DNA of 64,000 nt from positions 7,874,001-7,938,000 of the forward strand of contig NZ_CP080647.1 in assembly GCF_019599145.1 (NCBI RefSeq), given 5' to 3'. The translations under genes and the position numbers were made by a program. Source of the stretch: Streptomyces akebiae (GTDB taxonomy: Bacteria; Actinomycetota; Actinomycetes; Streptomycetales; Streptomycetaceae). The notes under the pieces were generated by a model. It was given only the letters and a program-made list of their open reading frames with translations, ran no database searches and was not told the DNA's origin. Below are positions 19,818 through 28,071 of the stretch, in pieces; the first letter of the stretch is position 1, and every line of letters begins with the position of its first letter.

Positions 19818-21029
19818 ATGAAGACGATCGACGAGCTCCTCGCCGAGCCAGTCGCCGGCCGGCGGGTCTTCGTCCGCGCCGACCTCAACGTGCCGCTCGA
19901 CGGCACCACCATCACCGACGACGGCCGCATCCGCGCCGTCCTGCCCACCGTGAAGGCGCTGGCCGAGGCGGGCGCGCGCGTCGTCGTCGCCTCCCACCTC
20001 GGCCGCCCCAAGGGCGCCCCGGACCCGGCCTTCTCCCTCGCCCCGGCCGCCGCCCGCCTCGGTGAACTCCTCGGCGCCGACGTGGCGTTCGCGACCGACA
20101 CGGTCGGCGAGTCCGCCACCGCCACGGTCGCGGGCCTGGCCGACGGCCAGGTCGCCGTGGTCGAGAACCTGCGCTTCAACGCCGGTGAGACGAGCAAGGA
20201 CGACGCCGAGCGCGGCGCCTTCGCCGATCAGCTGGCCGCCCTCGCGGACGTCTACGTCGGCGACGGGTTCGGCGCGGTGCACCGTAAGCACGCCTCGGTC
20301 TTCGACCTCCCCGCCAGGCTGCCGCACTACGCCGGCTACCTCATCGCCACCGAGGTCGGCGTCCTGAGGAAGCTCACCGACGACGTCCAGCGGCCCTACG
20401 TCGTCGCGCTCGGCGGCGCCAAGGTCTCCGACAAGCTCGCCGTCATCGACCAGCTGCTCGGCAAGGCCGACCGCATCCTCATCGGCGGCGGCATGGCGTA
20501 CACCTTCCTCAAGGCCAAGGGCCACGAGATCGGCAGCTCCCTGCTCCAGGAGGACCAGCTCGACGCGGTCGCCGAGTACCTGGAGCGCGCGGAGAAGACC
20601 GGCGTCGAACTGGTCCTGCCCGTCGACGCCGTCGTCGCGCCCGCCTTCCCGGACCTGAAGAGCAAGGCTCCGGCCGACGCCACCTCGGTGGCGGCGGACG
20701 CCATGCCCACCGATCAGATGGGCCTGGACATCGGTCCGGAGTCCCGCAAGCTCTACGCCTCGAAGATCGCGGACGCCGCCACCGTCTTCTGGAACGGCCC
20801 CATGGGCGTCTTCGAGCACCCCGATTTCGCCGAGGGCACCAAGGCGGTCGCCCAGGCACTCCTCGATTCCGAGGCCTTCACGGTCGTCGGCGGCGGAGAC
20901 TCCGCCGCGGCCGTGCGCATCCTGGGCTTCGACGAGAACGCATTCGGCCACATCTCGACCGGTGGTGGCGCCTCCCTCGAATACCTCGAGGGCAAGACGC
21001 TCCCCGGCCTCGCCGCACTGGAGGACTGA
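19818..21029 (+). CDS. pgk: Phosphoglycerate kinase
   Basis: The 403-residue enzyme moves the acyl phosphate of 1,3-bisphosphoglycerate to ADP. The N-terminal RRVFVRADLNVPLDG is the PGK signature; ALGGAKVSDK, the nucleotide-binding FWNGPMGVFE and the hinge/terminal GGGDSAAAV with HISTGGGASLEYLEG are all intact, and the length is normal. The start is ATG 19818. The stop is 6 bases before tpiA, so pgk and tpiA form one unit. Confidence 0.97.
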   Translation: MKTIDELLAEPVAGRRVFVRADLNVPLDGTTITDDGRIRAVLPTVKALAEAGARVVVASHLGRPKGAPDPAFSLAPAAARLGELLGADVAFATDTVGESATATVAGLADGQVAVVENLRFNAGETSKDDAERGAFADQLAALADVYVGDGFGAVHRKHASVFDLPARLPHYAGYLIATEVGVLRKLTDDVQRPYVVALGGAKVSDKLAVIDQLLGKADRILIGGGMAYTFLKAKGHEIGSSLLQEDQLDAVAEYLERAEKTGVELVLPVDAVVAPAFPDLKSKAPADATSVAADAMPTDQMGLDIGPESRKLYASKIADAATVFWNGPMGVFEHPDFAEGTKAVAQALLDSEAFTVVGGGDSAAAVRILGFDENAFGHISTGGGASLEYLEGKTLPGLAALED

Positions 21030-21035
21030 CCCTCA

Positions 21036-21812
21036 ATGAGCACGCGTACGCCCCTGATGGCGGGCAACTGGAAGATGAACCTCAACCACCTCGAGGCCAT
21101 CGCCCACGTCCAGAAGCTCGCCTTCGCCCTCGCCGACAAGGACTACGAGGCCTGTGAGGTCGCGGTCCTGCCGCCCTTCACCGACCTGCGCTCGGTCCAG
21201 ACCCTGGTCGACGGCGACAAGCTCAAGATCAAGTACGGCGCCCAGGACCTTTCGGCCCACGACTCCGGCGCGTACACCGGCGAGATCTCCGGCCCGATGC
21301 TGGCCAAGCTCAAGTGCACGTTCGTCGCGATCGGCCACTCCGAGCGCCGCCAGTACCACGACGAGACCGACGAGATCGTCAACGCCAAGGTCAAGGCCGC
21401 CTACAAGCACGGACTCACCCCGATCCTGTGCGTCGGCGAGGAGCTGGAGGTCCGTGAGGCGGGCAACCACGTCTCCCACACCCTCGCCCAGGTCGAGGGC
21501 GGCCTCAAGGACGTCCCCGCCGAGCACGCCGAGACCGTCGTCATCGCCTACGAGCCCGTCTGGGCCATCGGCACCGGCAAGGTCTGCGGCGCCGAGGACG
21601 CCCAGGAGGTCTGCGCGGCCATCCGCGCCAAGCTCGCCGAGCTGTACGGTCAGGAGCTGGCCGACCAGGTCCGCATCCAGTACGGCGGCTCCGTCAAGGC
21701 CGGGAACGTCGCCGAGATCATGGCCCAGGCCGACATCGACGGCGCCCTCGTCGGCGGTGCCTCGCTGGACGCCGACGAGTTCGTCAAGATCGTGCGCTTC
21801 CGCGACCAGTGA
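21036..21812 (+). CDS. tpiA: Triosephosphate isomerase
   Basis: The 258-residue enzyme interconverts dihydroxyacetone phosphate and glyceraldehyde-3-phosphate. Landmarks are [10 protein letters not shown] (catalytic Lys), [10 protein letters not shown] (catalytic His), [12 protein letters not shown] (catalytic Glu, flexible loop 6) and [11 protein letters not shown] for phosphate binding. The length is slightly above average, as in other actinobacteria. It follows pgk by 6 bases. Its substrate dihydroxyacetone phosphate is also the predicted input of the aldolase in the biosynthetic cluster 20 kb away. Confidence 0.97.
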   Translation: MSTRTPLMAGNWKMNLNHLEAIAHVQKLAFALADKDYEACEVAVLPPFTDLRSVQTLVDGDKLKIKYGAQDLSAHDSGAYTGEISGPMLAKLKCTFVAIGHSERRQYHDETDEIVNAKVKAAYKHGLTPILCVGEELEVREAGNHVSHTLAQVEGGLKDVPAEHAETVVIAYEPVWAIGTGKVCGAEDAQEVCAAIRAKLAELYGQELADQVRIQYGGSVKAGNVAEIMAQADIDGALVGGASLDADEFVKIVRFRDQ

Positions 21813-21843
21813 GTAGGCGGTAGCAGCGAGACGTCGTACTCTT

Positions 21844-21874
21844 GCGGGGACCGGCCGCCGCGGCCGGTCCCCGC
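21844..21874 (+). terminator. Hairpin between tpiA and secG
   Basis: A perfect 14-base inverted repeat (GCGGGGACCGGCCG and complement) has a 3-base loop, 31 bases after the tpiA stop and 33 bases before secG. It is probably a terminator; partial read-through into secG is possible. Confidence 0.65.
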
Positions 21875-21907
21875 AGTCCATCAGAATCCGAGGAAGTTGG
21901 TCCAGCC

Positions 21908-22144
21908 GTGGTTATGGGGTTCTCGATCGCCCTGATCGTCTTCAGCCTGCTGATGATGCTGCTGGTGCTGATGCACAAGGGCAAGGGCGGCGGCCTCTCC
22001 GACATGTTCGGTGGCGGTATGCAGTCCTCCGTCGGCGGCTCCTCGGTCGCCGAGCGCAACCTCGACCGGATCACCGTCGTGGTCGGTCTGCTGTGGTTCG
22101 CGTGCATTGTCGTACTCGGCATCCTGATGAAGGTCAACAACTGA
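21908..22144 (+). CDS. secG: SecG, preprotein translocase subunit
   Basis: The 78-residue membrane protein of the SecYEG channel has two transmembrane helices (about residues 4-22 and 55-74) separated by the typical KGKGGGLSDMFGGG loop, which matches SecG. The start was taken as GTG 21908, preceded by AGGAAG 11 bases upstream; ATG at 21914 would shorten it by two residues. The longer open frame to 21842 runs through the terminator hairpin and is not used. The position after tpiA is conserved in actinobacteria. Confidence 0.95.
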   Translation: MVMGFSIALIVFSLLMMLLVLMHKGKGGGLSDMFGGGMQSSVGGSSVAERNLDRITVVVGLLWFACIVVLGILMKVNN

Positions 22145-22277
22145 CCCTCAGGCCGACACCGGCGAACAACGCGTCACGGACGCACCATTCCGCACGTAAA
22201 GCCCCATGCCGGGTACGCGACTTCGAGCGCGGCCTATCATGGGGCTTGCGTCTGTGGGCGGGATGTAACTCCAATCA

Positions 22278-22306
22278 CTGGACGCGCGTTGGGCCTTACG
22301 TAGACT
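22278..22306 (+). promoter_or_regulatory. Candidate promoter for the RbpA-family gene
   Basis: CTGGAC (22278) and TAGACT (22301) are separated by 17 bases, resembling a housekeeping Streptomyces promoter. It lies about 65 bases before the GTG start at 22373, within the 228-base gap after secG. It was assigned by eye only. Confidence 0.4.
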
Positions 22307-22372
22307 GAGGCGCTCGCAGCGAAGCGAAACGCCGACTCGCTTCGCCGCACCATCACGCAGGGAGTTACGACC

Positions 22373-22708
22373 GTGGCAAGTGGCAACGCGATCCGAGGAA
22401 GCCGGGTCGGGGCGGGGCCGATGGGCGAAGCCGAGCGCGGCGAGTCCGCACCCCGGCTGCGCATCTCCTTCTGGTGCTCCAACGGACACGAGACCCAGCC
22501 GAGTTTCGCCAGCGACGCACAGGTCCCCGACACCTGGGACTGCCCGCGCTGCGGCTTCCCGGCCGGACAGGACCGGGACAACCCGCCGGACCCACCGCGC
22601 ACCGAGCCCTACAAGACGCACCTCGCCTACGTCCGCGAGCGGCGCAGCGACGCGGACGGCGAGGCGATCCTCGCCGAGGCGCTCGCCAAACTACGGGGCG
22701 AGATCTAG
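22373..22708 (+). CDS. RbpA-family RNA polymerase-binding protein (RbpB-like paralogue)
   Basis: The 111-residue protein is related to RbpA, the actinobacterial activator that binds the RNA polymerase beta-prime/sigma region. The RNAP-binding core is recognisable: FWCSNGHETQPSFA, then WDCPRCGFPAG, the positions of the RbpA zinc-site ligands, and a C-terminal THLAYVRERRSDADGEAIL helix corresponding to the sigma-interaction domain. The N-terminus is longer and diverges from the classical RbpA beginning, so this is more likely the second paralogue (RbpB). The GTG start is at 22373. A hairpin follows directly. Confidence 0.8.
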   Translation: MASGNAIRGSRVGAGPMGEAERGESAPRLRISFWCSNGHETQPSFASDAQVPDTWDCPRCGFPAGQDRDNPPDPPRTEPYKTHLAYVRERRSDADGEAILAEALAKLRGEI

Positions 22709-22717
22709 CGAACGACA

Positions 22718-22746
22718 CCGGCCGGGCACCGAGGGTGCCCGGCCGG
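22718..22746 (+). terminator. Terminator after the RbpA-family gene
   Basis: A perfect 13-base inverted repeat (CCGGCCGGGCACC and complement) with a 3-base loop begins 10 bases after the stop codon. Confidence 0.75.
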
Positions 22747-22798
22747 AGACGTATGGAGCTGGAGGCGTATGGTGCAGTGACTGGCTCTTCCGCAGGTC

Positions 22799-23799
22799 AG
22801 GCCGCTTGTCAGTGGGTCCCTCTCCAGCTTCGGGGACGCACTGCGTACGGCCGCGCTGCCGCTGCCCGAGGTGACATCGACCAACGGCCGCTGCTCGTCG
22901 CCTCGGTCACGGCCTGCGGCCATCTGCCCTGGCTCGTGTCCGGGCTGTTCGGCGGGGCCGTCGCCGACCGCGTGGACCAGCGGCGGGCCATGTGGGTCGT
23001 CGACGTCGTGCGGGGGCTGCTGGGGGCGGGCTTCGCTGGAGCCGTGGCCCTCGACAGGTCCTCGATCGCCCTGCTGATCGCCGTGGCCTTCGCCCTGACC
23101 ACACTCCAGACGCTGCTCGACAACGCGGCGACGGCCCTGCTGCCCGCCGTGGTGGGCCGGGACGCCCTGGGCGCGGCGAATGCCCGGTTGACGACCGGTC
23201 AGCAGGCCGCGGGCGGACTGGTGGCCGCGCCGCTCGTGCCGCGCCGGACTGGCGGACACCGGGGCGGGACATGGCCCTGCGCGGACTGTGCGACGCCACC
23301 GCGCTGTGCGACGTCGGGTTCACGACGGTGACGACCGCCTACGCCGTGGGCGGGCTCGCCGGGGGAGCGGTGAACGGACGCCCGGTGATCCGCGTCGGGA
23401 GAGAGCGGGCCGTGCTGCCGGCCGGTGCGGCGCCCATCGCGGCGTTGCTCGCGATGGGCACGGTGCGCGGTCCGGCGGCACTCGCGGTGAGCCTCGCCGT
23501 GTGCGGCGCCACGGGGATGGTGGGGAACGTCAACTCCACGCCCCTGATGCAACAGCGCACCTCCGCCGACCTGCGCTCGGCCGCGTCGGGTCCGTCTTCC
23601 GGACCCTCGGCGCGGCGGGGGCGCCCCTCGGTGCCCTCCTGGGCGGAGCCGTCGCCACGGCCTGGGTACGCGCACGTCGGCCCTGCTCGCCGCCGCCTTC
23701 TTCGTCGTGTCGGTCGTCACGCTGATACCGGCGCTCAGGAGGGACGTATCTGTTGTTGTGCCGGACGACCGGGGGACGACAGCTCGTGTTCCGTCGTGA
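22799..23799 (+). pseudogene. Decayed MFS transporter
   Basis: MFS exporter remnants are spread over several reading frames. FGDALRTAALPL appears in one frame at about 22829, then LLVASVTACGHLPWLVSGLFGGAVADRVDQRRAMW with following helices in a second frame to about 23230. GLCDATALCDVGFTTVTTAYAVGGLAGG continues in a third to about 23590, then FRTLGAAGAPLGALLGG, and finally FFVVSVVTLIPALRRD back in another frame, ending at TGA 23797. At least four frame changes are needed, and the middle of the protein (about TM6-7) is short, so it cannot make a working 12-helix transporter. It lies between the RbpA-family gene and pgi. Confidence 0.8.
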
Positions 23800-23872
23800 T
23801 CAATTAGGTTGGAACGGCAGCGGGGCGAGGTACGCAGGCAGGACCAGGTAGGAAAGAAGGCTGAAGTCCGAG

Positions 23873-25525
23873 ATGAACGCAGAAAGCCGTACCAGGCTCA
23901 ACCAGACGCCGGAGTGGAACGCGCTGGCCGAGCACCGGGAGCAGCAGGGCGACGTCCGGCTGCGCGAGTTGTTCGCGGCCGACCCGGGACGCGGTGCCGG
24001 GTACACGCTGGAGGTCGGCGATCTGCACGTCGACTACTCCAAGCATCTGGTCACCGACGAGACACTGCGGCTGCTGCGCGAGCTGGCCGCCGCGACCGAC
24101 GTGTTCGGGTTGCGGGACGCCATGTTCCGCGGCGAGAAGATCAACACCACCGAGGACCGTGCCGTCCTGCACACCGCGCTGCGCGCCCCGCGCGACGCCG
24201 TGATCGAGGTCGACGGCGAGAACGTGGTGCCCGGTGTGCACGCCGTGCTCGACAGGATGGGCGGCTTCGCCGAGCGCATCCGCTCCGGCGAGTGGACCGG
24301 CCACACGGGCAGGCGTATCAAGAACGTCGTCAACATCGGGATCGGCGGCTCCGACCTCGGCCCGGCGATGGCGTACGAGGTGCTGCGCTCCTACACCGAC
24401 CGCGATCTGACCGTCCGTTTCGTGTCCAACGTGGACGGGGCCGATCTGCACGAGGCGGTGCGGGACCTGGACGCGGCCGAGACACTGTTCATCATCGCCT
24501 CCAAGACGTTCACCACGATCGAGACGATCACCAACGCGACCTCCGCGCGTGACTGGCTGCTCACCGAGCTGAAGGCCGGCTCCGAGGCCGTCGCCAAGCA
24601 CTTCGTGGCGCTCTCGACGAACGCCGAGAAGGTGTCGGACTTCGGCATCGACACGGCCAACATGTTCGAGTTCTGGGACTGGGTCGGCGGGCGGTACTCC
24701 TACGACTCGGCGATCGGGCTGTCCCTGATGATCGCGATCGGCCCCGACCGCTTCCGGGAGATGCTCGACGGATTCCGGATCGTCGACGAGCACTTCCGTA
24801 CGGCACCCGCCGAGTCCAATGTGCCCCTGCTGCTGGGCCTGTTGGGGATCTGGTACGGCAACTTCCACGACGCCCAGTCGCACGCGGTGCTGCCCTACAG
24901 CCACTACCTGTCCAAGTTCACCGCCTACCTCCAGCAGCTGGACATGGAGTCCAACGGCAAGTACGTGGGCCGGGACGGGGTACCGGTGGAGTGGCAGACC
25001 GGGCCGGTCGTCTGGGGCACGCCGGGGACGAACGGGCAGCACGCGTACTACCAGTTGATCCACCAGGGCACGAAGCTGATCCCCGCGGACTTCATCGGGT
25101 TCGCGGAGCCGGTCGCCGAACTCAGTGACCCGCTCAAGGCGCAGCACGACCTCCTGATGGCCAACTTCTTCGCGCAGACCCAGGCGTTGGCCTTCGGCAA
25201 GACACCGGACGAGGTGCGGGCGGAGGGCGTGCCGGAGGAGCTGGTGCCGCACAAGACGTTCAGGGGGAACCACCCGACGACCACGATCCTGGCGAAGGAG
25301 CTGACCCCGTCGGTCCTCGGTCAGCTGATCGCGCTGTACGAGCACAAGGTGTTCGTCCAGGGTGCCATCTGGAACATCGACTCCTTCGACCAGTGGGGCG
25401 TCGAACTGGGCAAGGTCCTCGCCAAGCGCGTCGAGCCGGCGCTCACGGAAGGGGCCGAGGTGCCGGGACTGGACGAGTCCACGAAGGCCCTGGTCGCCAA
25501 GTACCGGGCGCTGCGCGGACGGTAG
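23873..25525 (+). CDS. pgi: Glucose-6-phosphate isomerase
   Basis: The 550-residue enzyme interconverts glucose-6-phosphate and fructose-6-phosphate. It has [16 protein letters not shown] and [16 protein letters not shown] for phosphate binding, [18 protein letters not shown] (PGI signature) and the C-terminal [18 protein letters not shown]. Length and ATG start (23873) are normal. It is convergent with the ketoreductase that ends the biosynthetic cluster, so the cluster's left edge is at the pgi stop. Confidence 0.97.
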   Translation: MNAESRTRLNQTPEWNALAEHREQQGDVRLRELFAADPGRGAGYTLEVGDLHVDYSKHLVTDETLRLLRELAAATDVFGLRDAMFRGEKINTTEDRAVLHTALRAPRDAVIEVDGENVVPGVHAVLDRMGGFAERIRSGEWTGHTGRRIKNVVNIGIGGSDLGPAMAYEVLRSYTDRDLTVRFVSNVDGADLHEAVRDLDAAETLFIIASKTFTTIETITNATSARDWLLTELKAGSEAVAKHFVALSTNAEKVSDFGIDTANMFEFWDWVGGRYSYDSAIGLSLMIAIGPDRFREMLDGFRIVDEHFRTAPAESNVPLLLGLLGIWYGNFHDAQSHAVLPYSHYLSKFTAYLQQLDMESNGKYVGRDGVPVEWQTGPVVWGTPGTNGQHAYYQLIHQGTKLIPADFIGFAEPVAELSDPLKAQHDLLMANFFAQTQALAFGKTPDEVRAEGVPEELVPHKTFRGNHPTTTILAKELTPSVLGQLIALYEHKVFVQGAIWNIDSFDQWGVELGKVLAKRVEPALTEGAEVPGLDESTKALVAKYRALRGR

Positions 25526-25532
25526 CCGTGCG

Positions 25533-25575
25533 GGGTGGGGAGGCGGGCGGCCGCGCGACGTCCACTTCCCCACCC
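25533..25575. terminator. Possible bidirectional terminator between pgi and fabG
   Basis: A 9-base inverted repeat (GGGTGGGGA and complement) with a 25-base loop fills the 87-base gap between the convergent pgi and ketoreductase genes. The long loop makes this uncertain. Confidence 0.4.
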
Positions 25576-25612
25576 GGTCCGCGGGGCCGGCGGTCCAGGG
25601 CCTCGCCGGGCC

Positions 25613-26329
25613 TCAGTGTCCCAGTCCGGCGCCTCCGTCGACGGGGATCACGGCGCCGCGTACGTACCCGGCGTCGGCCAGGAAGGCCACCGCCTCGGCG
25701 ACCTCCTCGGGGGTGCCCAGGCGTCCGGCGGGGGTGGTCCGCAGCAGCGCGCGGCGCTGCTCCGCCGTGAGGGCGCGGCTCATGTCGGTCTCGGTGAGGC
25801 CGGGGGCAACGACGTTGCAGGTGATGTCGCGGGGGCCGAGTTCCTGGGTGAGGGAGCGGGCGAAGCCGACCAGACCCGCCTTCGCCGCGGCGTAGTTGGT
25901 CTGGCCGGGGGCGCCGCGCAGGGCGGCCGTGGAGGAGATCAGGACGATACGGCCGTGGCCCGCGCGCAGCATGCCCCGCACCGCGCGCTGGGCGACACGG
26001 AAGGCCCCGGTGAGATTGGTGTCGACGACCGAGGTGAAGTCCTCCTCGGTCATCCGGACCAGCAGCCGGTCCTGGGCGGCGCCGGCGTTGGCGACCAGGA
26101 CGGAGACCGGGCCGTGGGCGGTCTCGGCCTCCTTGAAGGCCTGGTCGATCTGACCGCTGTCCGTCACATCGCACCGCACGGCGAGGAGCCCCTCGGAGGG
26201 AGGGGGTCCGTCGCCCCGGTGGGTCACGGTGACCCGGTCCCCGGCCGCCGCGAAACGGCGGGCGACGGCGAGCCCGATGCCCCTGTTCCCGCCGGTGACG
26301 AAGACCGAACGGGCCGTGGCCTGTGTCAT
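25613..26329 (-). CDS. fabG: FabG-type 3-oxoacyl-ACP reductase (polyketide ketoreductase)
   Basis: The 238-residue classical SDR has VTGGNRGIGLAVARRF (NADP-binding glycine motif), LVANAG, the catalytic Ser in LISSTAALRG and YxxxK in NYAAAKAGLV, and it ends with DGGAGLGH as FabG proteins do. In this cluster it most likely reduces the beta-keto group after each KS extension on the carrier protein. It is the last of fourteen minus-strand genes; its ATG (26327-26329) overlaps the transporter stop by 4 bases (ATGA). A fatty-acid role cannot be excluded, but coupling to the cluster argues for a dedicated ketoreductase. No dehydratase partner is seen in the operon. Confidence 0.88.
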   Translation of the reverse strand: MTQATARSVFVTGGNRGIGLAVARRFAAAGDRVTVTHRGDGPPPSEGLLAVRCDVTDSGQIDQAFKEAETAHGPVSVLVANAGAAQDRLLVRMTEEDFTSVVDTNLTGAFRVAQRAVRGMLRAGHGRIVLISSTAALRGAPGQTNYAAAKAGLVGFARSLTQELGPRDITCNVVAPGLTETDMSRALTAEQRRALLRTTPAGRLGTPEEVAEAVAFLADAGYVRGAVIPVDGGAGLGH

Positions 26330-28071
26330 CGCGCTGTCCTTTTCTCCGTCGAGCCTGACGGTGTATCCGCCGAGTCCGGCGGTGAGTCCGGTGGCTTCCT
26401 CGCCGAGTCCGGTGGTGAGTCCGGTGGCTTCCTCGCCGAGTCCGGTGGTGAGTCCGGCGGCGTCGTTGCCCGGTCCGGCGGTGAGTCCGGCGGAGTCTTT
26501 GCCGACTCCGGCGGTTTCTGTGTCGGGTCCGGCGAGCGGGGGCGCAGGCCCACGACGGCGACCGCGCATCCGACGAGTGCGAGGGCGGCGACGGAGAGCG
26601 TGGCGGCGTCCATGGCGTCGAGGAAGGCGCGGTCGGCGGTGGTGGCCAGTCCGGGCAGGTCCAGGGAACGGGACAGGGAGCGGGCCGCCTCGGGGGAGGT
26701 GCGGGCCTGTTCCTCGGCTGCCGGGGACAGGTCCGTCGTGGCGCCGGGCAGTTCGGCGTCGGCCATCCGCCGTCGGTAGACGCCGGAGAGGATCGAGCCG
26801 GCCATGGCCACACCGAGGGTGCCGCCGACCTGTCGGGTGACGCTGTTGACGGCGGAGCCGGCGCCCGCGAGCTGCGGCGGCACCCCGCGCATCATCACGG
26901 CCGTGACCGGCGTGCCGACCAGGCCCATGCCGAAGCCCTGGATCCACAGCAGGACGGCGACGATCCAGAGGGGGGTGCGCCCGTCGAGCCAGGCGTAGGC
27001 GACGTAGGTGACGGCGGTGGCCAGGACGCCGGAAGCGACCGTCCAGCGGGCCGACACCAGGCGGCTCAGTGCCGGGGAGGCCTGACTGCCCAGGACGATG
27101 CCGACGGCGGCGGCGATCATCACGGTCCCCGCGTCGGCGGGGGAGAGGCCCCGGGGACCCTGGAGGTAGAAGGCCGCGTAGAACAGGTGACCGGCCAGCG
27201 CCATGAAGGCGATCAGCAGGACCGCACTGCCCGCCGTGAAGCCGGGCTGCCGGAACAGCCGCAGGTCCAGACTGGGCGTCGCGGACCTGCGCTGACCGGC
27301 GACGAACACGGCCAGGAGCACACCGCCCAGCACCAGGGGCAGGAGGACGCGCGGGCCGTACCAGGCGCTGCCGCCGCCGAGTTCGATGACGCCGTAGACG
27401 ACGCCGCCCAGGCCGAGCACCGACAGGGCGAGGCCCGGCAGGTCGAGCACCCGGCGGCGGGAGCCGCCGAGGTCGGGAACGACGGCCAGGACCGCCAGCA
27501 GGCACAGGGCCACGATCGGTACGTTGACCAGGAACACCGAGCCCCACCAGAAGTGGCTGAGCAGTGCCCCGCCCGCGACGGGGCCGACGGCCACGCCGAG
27601 ACCGCTCGACGAACTCCAGATCGCGATCGCCCGGGTGCGTTTCTCCTCCGGGGTGCTCTGCACGATGACCGTCAGCGTCGCGGGCATGAGCAGACCGCTG
27701 CCCGCCCCCATGAAGGCCCGCGCCACGATCAGCCACGCTGGGCTGTCCACGAACGCGCCCGCGCCGGAGGCCACGCCGATCAGCGCGAGCCCGGCGACCA
27801 GCGTCTTCCGGGGGCCGAAACGGTCGGCCAGCGCGCCCCCCGCGAACAGGGTGCCTGCGACGACCAGGGTGTAGGCGCTCGCCACCCACTCCAGTTCGCC
27901 GGGGGTCGCGCCCAGGCCCTTCACCGGGTCGGCGAGGGTGGTGACGGCGACGTTGAGGATCGAGGTGTCCAGCCAGATCAGCATCTGGGCGCAGACCACG
28001 ACCAGGAGGACGGGCCAGGAGCGGGCGGGTGGGGCGGCGGGTGCCGCGGTCGTCCGGCTCACGGTGCTCAC
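26326..28071 (-). CDS. MFS drug/metabolite exporter, DHA2 (14-helix, EmrB/QacA-like)
   Basis: The 581-residue membrane protein is a proton-coupled exporter of the DHA2 family. LIWLDTSILNVAVTTLA in helix 1, GGALADRFGPRKTLV (motif A) and 14 predicted hydrophobic segments support this. After the last helix (near residue 505) a tail of about 75 residues consists of PPDSPPDSARK-type repeats, encoded by 33-base direct repeats. It is likely the product or self-protection exporter for the cluster. The GTG start at 28069-28071 overlaps the lyase stop (GTGA); the stop overlaps fabG. Confidence 0.88.
   Translation of the reverse strand: MSTVSRTTAAPAAPPARSWPVLLVVVCAQMLIWLDTSILNVAVTTLADPVKGLGATPGELEWVASAYTLVVAGTLFAGGALADRFGPRKTLVAGLALIGVASGAGAFVDSPAWLIVARAFMGAGSGLLMPATLTVIVQSTPEEKRTRAIAIWSSSSGLGVAVGPVAGGALLSHFWWGSVFLVNVPIVALCLLAVLAVVPDLGGSRRRVLDLPGLALSVLGLGGVVYGVIELGGGSAWYGPRVLLPLVLGGVLLAVFVAGQRRSATPSLDLRLFRQPGFTAGSAVLLIAFMALAGHLFYAAFYLQGPRGLSPADAGTVMIAAAVGIVLGSQASPALSRLVSARWTVASGVLATAVTYVAYAWLDGRTPLWIVAVLLWIQGFGMGLVGTPVTAVMMRGVPPQLAGAGSAVNSVTRQVGGTLGVAMAGSILSGVYRRRMADAELPGATTDLSPAAEEQARTSPEAARSLSRSLDLPGLATTADRAFLDAMDAATLSVAALALVGCAVAVVGLRPRSPDPTQKPPESAKTPPDSPPDRATTPPDSPPDSARKPPDSPPDSARKPPDSPPDSADTPSGSTEKRTAR
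26370..26490 (-). repeat. 33-base direct repeats in the DHA2 transporter tail
   Basis: Two perfect 33-base copies (26382-26414 and 26415-26447) are flanked by degenerate copies. They code for an 11-residue Pro/Asp/Ser/Lys-rich unit after the last transmembrane helix. The length is probably variable between strains by slippage. Confidence 0.8.

Noticed and set aside
22145..22372. Possible sigma-R type promoter before the RbpA-family gene
   Set aside because: A GGGAT element and a GTT are present, but the spacing is too long for the sigma-R consensus.
26370..26490. 33-base repeats considered as a short CRISPR array
   Set aside because: Repeats are contiguous without spacers, lie in frame inside a transporter gene, and no cas genes are nearby.
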